Source: Psychrilyobacter sp. (GTDB taxonomy: Bacteria > Fusobacteriota > Fusobacteriia > Fusobacteriales > Fusobacteriaceae). Taken from it: a stretch of 9,170 bases of DNA. The translations under genes were made by a program, and so were the position numbers. Positions 7,205 through 9,170 of this stretch are shown here, piece after piece. The stretch spans positions 1 through 9,170 of the forward strand of contig JAGLEA010000165.1 of the NCBI GenBank assembly GCA_023145315.1, read 5' to 3'. Positions within the stretch are counted from its first letter, which is position 1, and the number at the start of each line of letters is the position of its first letter. The notes beneath the pieces were generated by a model that worked only from the letters and a program-made list of their open reading frames with translations, was not told where the DNA came from and did not search any database.

Positions 7205-7273
7205 TCACTAATAGAGGTTAATTTAAGGTTAACCGTAGAGACACTAGACCATATTTCTAGCTTATAAAAGTTA
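7205..7273 (-). promoter_or_regulatory. Purine riboswitch, guanine class, upstream of guaB
   Basis: Reading the minus strand: P2 GCUAGA (7261-7256) and UCUAGU (7248-7243) enclose loop L2 AAUAUGG (7255-7249). J2/3 is GUCUCUAC (7242-7235). P3 GGUUAA (7234-7229) and UUAACC (7221-7216) enclose loop L3 CCUUAAA (7228-7222). J3/1 begins UC (7215-7214), followed by U75 and A76. In xpt numbering U47, U51 and C74 are kept; C74 means guanine or hypoxanthine, because the adenine class has U there. The L2/L3 kissing pairs (GG with CC) are present. Departures from the xpt sequence are U for A at position 73, U for G at 62, and a weak P1 with two adjacent U-U mismatches. Ligand-induced P1 closure should favour the terminator at 7145-7197. 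Confidence 0.9.
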
Positions 7274-7298
7274 TTTAATATTGTTATAAATTTGAATA

Positions 7299-7328
7299 AT
7301 ACTAACATGATTAGAGTAATATTGTCAA
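7299..7328 (-). promoter_or_regulatory. Promoter of guaB
   Basis: On the minus strand TTGACA (7328-7323) is followed after 18 bases by TAGTAT (7304-7299), which is preceded by a TGn extended -10 motif. Transcription should begin near 7292, about 20 bases before the aptamer. Confidence 0.72.
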
Positions 7329-7350
7329 TAAATTTTATAATACAAATCCA

Positions 7351-7379
7351 TTGACTTTTTATATTCTTTGCGTTATAAT
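7351..7379 (+). promoter_or_regulatory. Promoter of the L,D-transpeptidase gene
   Basis: TTGACT at 7351-7356 and TATAAT at 7374-7379 are 17 bases apart. The start would fall near 7386, leaving a leader of about 43 bases. The -35 box lies 22 bases from the guaB -35 box on the other strand, so the two promoters are back to back. Confidence 0.88.
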
Positions 7380-7419
7380 AATCGAAGATATATATAAAAT
7401 TAAGACAAAAATATTAAAC

Positions 7420-7426
7420 GGAGGGG
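7420..7426 (+). promoter_or_regulatory. Ribosome binding site of the L,D-transpeptidase gene
   Basis: GGAGGGG lies directly upstream of the ATG at 7429, four bases from the GGAGG core. It decides the start: the longer frame beginning at 7351 (TTG) runs through the promoter. Confidence 0.88.
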
Positions 7427-7428
7427 AA

Positions 7429-8064
7429 ATGAGAAGTAAATTAATAGTCGCTTTTATTTTTATTGTTTCTACTTTTAGTTTTGGAAAAGAAATGAAAGAT
7501 GAGTTATATAAATCTCTAAATGCTCCAACTTTAAATAAAAATATTTTAGATAGAGCACTAAAAGGATTAATTGAATTAAATATAGATATAAGTAAAAAAA
7601 ACATTATAACTATTATTGATTATACAAAATCAGCAAATGAAAAAAGACTATATATCATTGATATAAAAAGTAGAAAAGTACTATATTATACATATGTAGC
7701 TCATGGTGAGAATACTGGCTATGAATATGCGCGAAAGTTCTCTAACATTATAGAGTCGCATCAGAGTTCCGTTGGATTTTTTATAACCTCTAATTCCTAT
7801 ATTGGCTCTAAAGGGTATTCAATGAGGATGGATGGTATGGAAAATGGGATTAATAATAATGCAAGGGTAAGAAATATCGTTTTTCATGGTGCTGACTATG
7901 TAAATAAATCTTATATCAGAACAAATGGAAGACTGGGTAGAAGTTGGGGATGTCCTGCTGTACCAATAGCTCAAACGAGAGGAATAATTAATACTATAAA
8001 AAATGGTTCTCTAGTTTATATAAATGGTGATTTAGATAATTATAAAAGGCGTACAAAACTTTAA
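7429..8064 (+). CDS. Secreted murein L,D-transpeptidase (YkuD_2-type catalytic domain)
   Basis: This 211-residue protein probably cleaves or forms peptide bonds in peptidoglycan from the periplasmic side. It starts with a short basic segment and hydrophobic stretch (MRSK then residues 5-18) that looks like a signal peptide cleaved near residue 19-20; no lipobox cysteine is present. The catalytic domain (about 60-202) shows AHG at 91-93, FHGADYV at 152-158 with His153, and GRLGRSWGCPAVP at 167-179 with the expected nucleophile Cys175. The GRSWGCPAVP form is typical of the YkuD_2 branch found largely in Gram-negative bacteria, which supports a diderm host. It is monocistronic with its own promoter and a terminator right after the stop. 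Whether it forms 3-3 crosslinks, attaches proteins or trims stems cannot be told from sequence. Confidence 0.9.
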   Translation: MRSKLIVAFIFIVSTFSFGKEMKDELYKSLNAPTLNKNILDRALKGLIELNIDISKKNIITIIDYTKSANEKRLYIIDIKSRKVLYYTYVAHGENTGYEYARKFSNIIESHQSSVGFFITSNSYIGSKGYSMRMDGMENGINNNARVRNIVFHGADYVNKSYIRTNGRLGRSWGCPAVPIAQTRGIINTIKNGSLVYINGDLDNYKRRTKL

Positions 8065-8100
8065 AAATAAAAGACACTCTATATTGAGTGTCTTTTATTT
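8065..8100. terminator. Bidirectional intrinsic terminator between convergent genes
   Basis: A perfect 15-bp stem, 8065-8079 with 8086-8100, has a TATATT loop. The outer part of each arm is A/T-only (AAATAAAA and TTTTATTT), so RNA from either strand ends in a U-rich tract. It starts on the base after the transpeptidase stop and lies 29 bases beyond the stop of the convergent C26 hydrolase. Confidence 0.92.
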
Positions 8101-8129
8101 TTCTATTTTCACTATTTAACATTAATGTG

Positions 8130-8861
8130 TTATTTTTTCTTTATTTGTTTTATAAAAAAATTAAATAAATCTTCCATATTTTTATTATCACCTTCAGAAT
8201 ACATCATCTCTGGATGCCACTGAACTCCTAATAAAAACTGCTCATTCTCAGTGTATTCTATGGCCTCAATAATACCATCTGTTGAAACAGCTGAAATTTT
8301 TAGTTCTTCGCCAAGTACTTTGATTCCTTGATGATGAAATGAGTTAACCCATATATTTTTGGAAAAAATTTCGTTTAGAAGTGAATTTTCAGATAAAATT
8401 ACTTTGTGAACAGGCATATCTGGTTTTTTCATATCTTGAAGATGTTTTAATTTAACCTCATCATTATATTTTAAATCCTGATAAAGAGAACCGTTAAAAT
8501 AAATGTTTAAAAGTTGCATTCCTCTACAAACTCCTAAGATAGGAATTTTCTTTTCTATTCCTACTTTTATCAGTGACATGTCAAAGCTATCTCTATCGAG
8601 ATCAGGTACTTGAGTCTCGGGTAGAAACTCCTCGTTAAAAAGTTGTGGATTAACATCATCACCACCTGTTAAGATTATTCCATCGACGAGGTCAATATAT
8701 TTAGCTATAGTTTCTTTATCTGTTGTAAGTGGTAAAATGATGGGTGTTACTCCTATTTTTATCATAGAATTAGAGTAATGATTATTTACATAATCTCTAA
8801 TAAAACCGGTTTTATCAAAGTCATTTTGTGATCCACTAAGGCCTATAATTATATTTTTCAT
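8130..8861 (-). CDS. Class-I glutamine amidotransferase-like hydrolase (peptidase C26, gamma-glutamyl-GABA hydrolase family)
   Basis: The 243-residue protein is a cytoplasmic cysteine hydrolase of the family that includes PuuD, which releases GABA from gamma-glutamyl-GABA in putrescine breakdown. The triad is visible: Cys112 in LGVCRGMQLLN (109-119), and His216 with Glu218 in QWHPE (214-218). Other family marks are LTGGDDVNP at 64-72, the DRDSFD segment at 89-94 and NSFHHQ at 173-178. The ATG at 8861 is chosen because AGGAG (8872-8868) lies six bases before it; an in-frame TTG at 8867 touches the ribosome binding site and is unlikely. No other putrescine or polyamine genes are nearby, so the substrate is open: gamma-glutamyl amines, folate polyglutamate or another gamma-glutamyl compound are all possible. 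Confidence 0.9.
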   Translation of the reverse strand: MKNIIIGLSGSQNDFDKTGFIRDYVNNHYSNSMIKIGVTPIILPLTTDKETIAKYIDLVDGIILTGGDDVNPQLFNEEFLPETQVPDLDRDSFDMSLIKVGIEKKIPILGVCRGMQLLNIYFNGSLYQDLKYNDEVKLKHLQDMKKPDMPVHKVILSENSLLNEIFSKNIWVNSFHHQGIKVLGEELKISAVSTDGIIEAIEYTENEQFLLGVQWHPEMMYSEGDNKNMEDLFNFFIKQIKKK

Positions 8862-8867
8862 GATCAA

Positions 8868-8872
8868 CTCCT
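8868..8872 (-). promoter_or_regulatory. Ribosome binding site of the C26 hydrolase
   Basis: AGGAG on the minus strand is six bases before the ATG at 8861-8859 and directly abuts the alternative TTG at 8867, ruling the latter out. Confidence 0.82.
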
Positions 8873-8897
8873 AATTTACTATATTCTGATACTTAAA

Positions 8898-8926
8898 TTT
8901 ATACTACAAAATTACTAAGGTGTCAA
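8898..8926 (-). promoter_or_regulatory. Promoter of the C26 hydrolase gene
   Basis: On the minus strand TTGACA (8926-8921) and TATAAA (8903-8898) are separated by 17 bases. The predicted start is near 8891, about 30 bases before the ATG. A short inverted repeat, AGGT and ACCT separated by seven bases, spans the -35 box; no regulator is identified. Confidence 0.82.
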
Positions 8927-9000
8927 TTACCTGGGTAAATATTTATGAAAGGAATAAAAGCTAAACTAAATTGCGTATACTTTATTGTCCACATATGTTT

Positions 9001-9023
9001 AGTGGTAACTTACTACCGTTTTT
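9001..9023 (+). other. Small hairpin with T-run, possible weak terminator
   Basis: AGTGGTA 9001-9007 can pair with TACCGTT 9014-9020 (seven pairs, two of them G-U in plus-strand RNA) around a six-base loop, followed by TTT. It could end plus-strand transcripts before the strong promoter at 9064, but no convincing promoter or gene feeds it. The rest of 8930-9043 holds nothing I can name. Confidence 0.3.
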
Positions 9024-9043
9024 ATATTGAAGAAACTTTCATC

Positions 9044-9092
9044 CAAAATAAATAAAAAAAGGGTTGACGTATTTTTATAAACACGGTATACT
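9044..9092 (+). promoter_or_regulatory. Strong promoter with A-rich upstream tract, probably for an rRNA operon
   Basis: TTGACG at 9064-9069 and TATACT at 9087-9092 are 17 bases apart. Immediately upstream (9044-9060) is an A-rich stretch like the UP elements of rRNA promoters. The start is expected near 9099. Confidence 0.85.
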
Positions 9093-9098
9093 TCTTCT

Positions 9099-9170
9099 TG
9101 TCTGTGAGAAATCACACGAAGGACATTGAAAATTGAATAGAGAAAGAAAGTGTAAATTAAAAACTCAATT
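9099..9170 (+). other. Leader resembling that of a ribosomal RNA operon, cut by the window end
   Basis: No reading frame of note follows the promoter. The leader has a GTGA-GAAA-TCAC hairpin (9104-9115), extendable by GT/AC, with a GNRA loop. Then comes GGACATTGAAAATTGAATAG at 9121-9140, close in form to the TTGAAAA(C/T)TGAA segments seen in leaders and spacers of rRNA operons in low-GC bacteria. The 16S gene itself is not in the window, so the assignment is an inference. A tRNA or other stable-RNA operon is the alternative. Confidence 0.6.

Noticed and set aside
7205..7273. Adenine or 2'-deoxyguanosine specificity for the guaB riboswitch
   Set aside because: Position 74 is C rather than U, which argues against adenine. 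U51 is unchanged, unlike the known 2'-deoxyguanosine class. Guanine is the simplest reading, though not proven.
7351..7428. N-terminal extension of the transpeptidase frame starting at TTG 7351
   Set aside because: It overlaps the -35 and -10 boxes, has no ribosome binding site, and would bury the signal peptide behind 26 extra residues. The ATG at 7429 has GGAGGGG.
8953..8981. A second full promoter using TATACT at 8976-8981
   Set aside because: No sequence resembling TTGACA lies 16-18 bases upstream, and the TG is one base out of place for an extended -10.
1..9170. Mobile elements, CRISPR arrays, tRNA genes or a defence system
   Set aside because: No transposase or integrase frame, no spaced direct repeats and no cloverleaf were seen. 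All coding space is taken by recognisable housekeeping families.

Overview
The window is strongly A+T-rich chromosomal DNA of ordinary housekeeping character. AGA/ATA/TTA-rich codon use, strong AGGAGG-type ribosome binding sites, TTGACA/TATAAT promoters, transcription-attenuating riboswitches and a secreted YkuD_2-type L,D-transpeptidase together suggest a low-GC, probably diderm anaerobe. Fusobacteriota is my best guess (inference only; a low-GC Firmicute is not excluded). I see no mobile element, CRISPR array or phage gene.

Layout. (1) 32-1660, + strand: a Na+/phosphate cotransporter-family protein with a PhoU-like tail. (2) 1738-5599, + strand: a complete riboflavin operon. It has a perfect-consensus promoter, an FMN riboswitch with an intrinsic terminator about 80 nt after the aptamer, then ribH, ribD, ribE (riboflavin synthase) and ribBA, closed by a perfect 10-bp terminator. 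These genes cover GTP and ribulose-5-phosphate to riboflavin, apart from the phosphatase step, and FMN can shut the operon off. (3) 5615-7328, - strand: guaB (IMP dehydrogenase), convergent with the rib operon. Its leader holds a guanine-class purine riboswitch and an intrinsic terminator, so a product of the guanine branch can attenuate guaB. (4) 7351-8100, + strand: a secreted L,D-transpeptidase, divergent from guaB, ending in a bidirectional 15-bp terminator. (5) 8130-8926, - strand: a class-I glutamine amidotransferase-like (peptidase C26, PuuD-type) hydrolase. (6) 9044-9170, + strand: a strong promoter with an A-rich upstream tract and a leader resembling those before ribosomal RNA operons. 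The rRNA genes themselves would lie beyond the window.

Four of the longest-ORF starts are wrong. The Shine-Dalgarno positions place the starts of ribH at 2056, ribD at 2586, the transpeptidase at 7429 and the C26 hydrolase at 8861.

I did not find a new multi-gene system. The most interesting content is regulatory RNA: two riboswitch attenuators with visible alternative pairings. The guanine aptamer is slightly non-consensus, and its P2 stem shares sequence with its own terminator.
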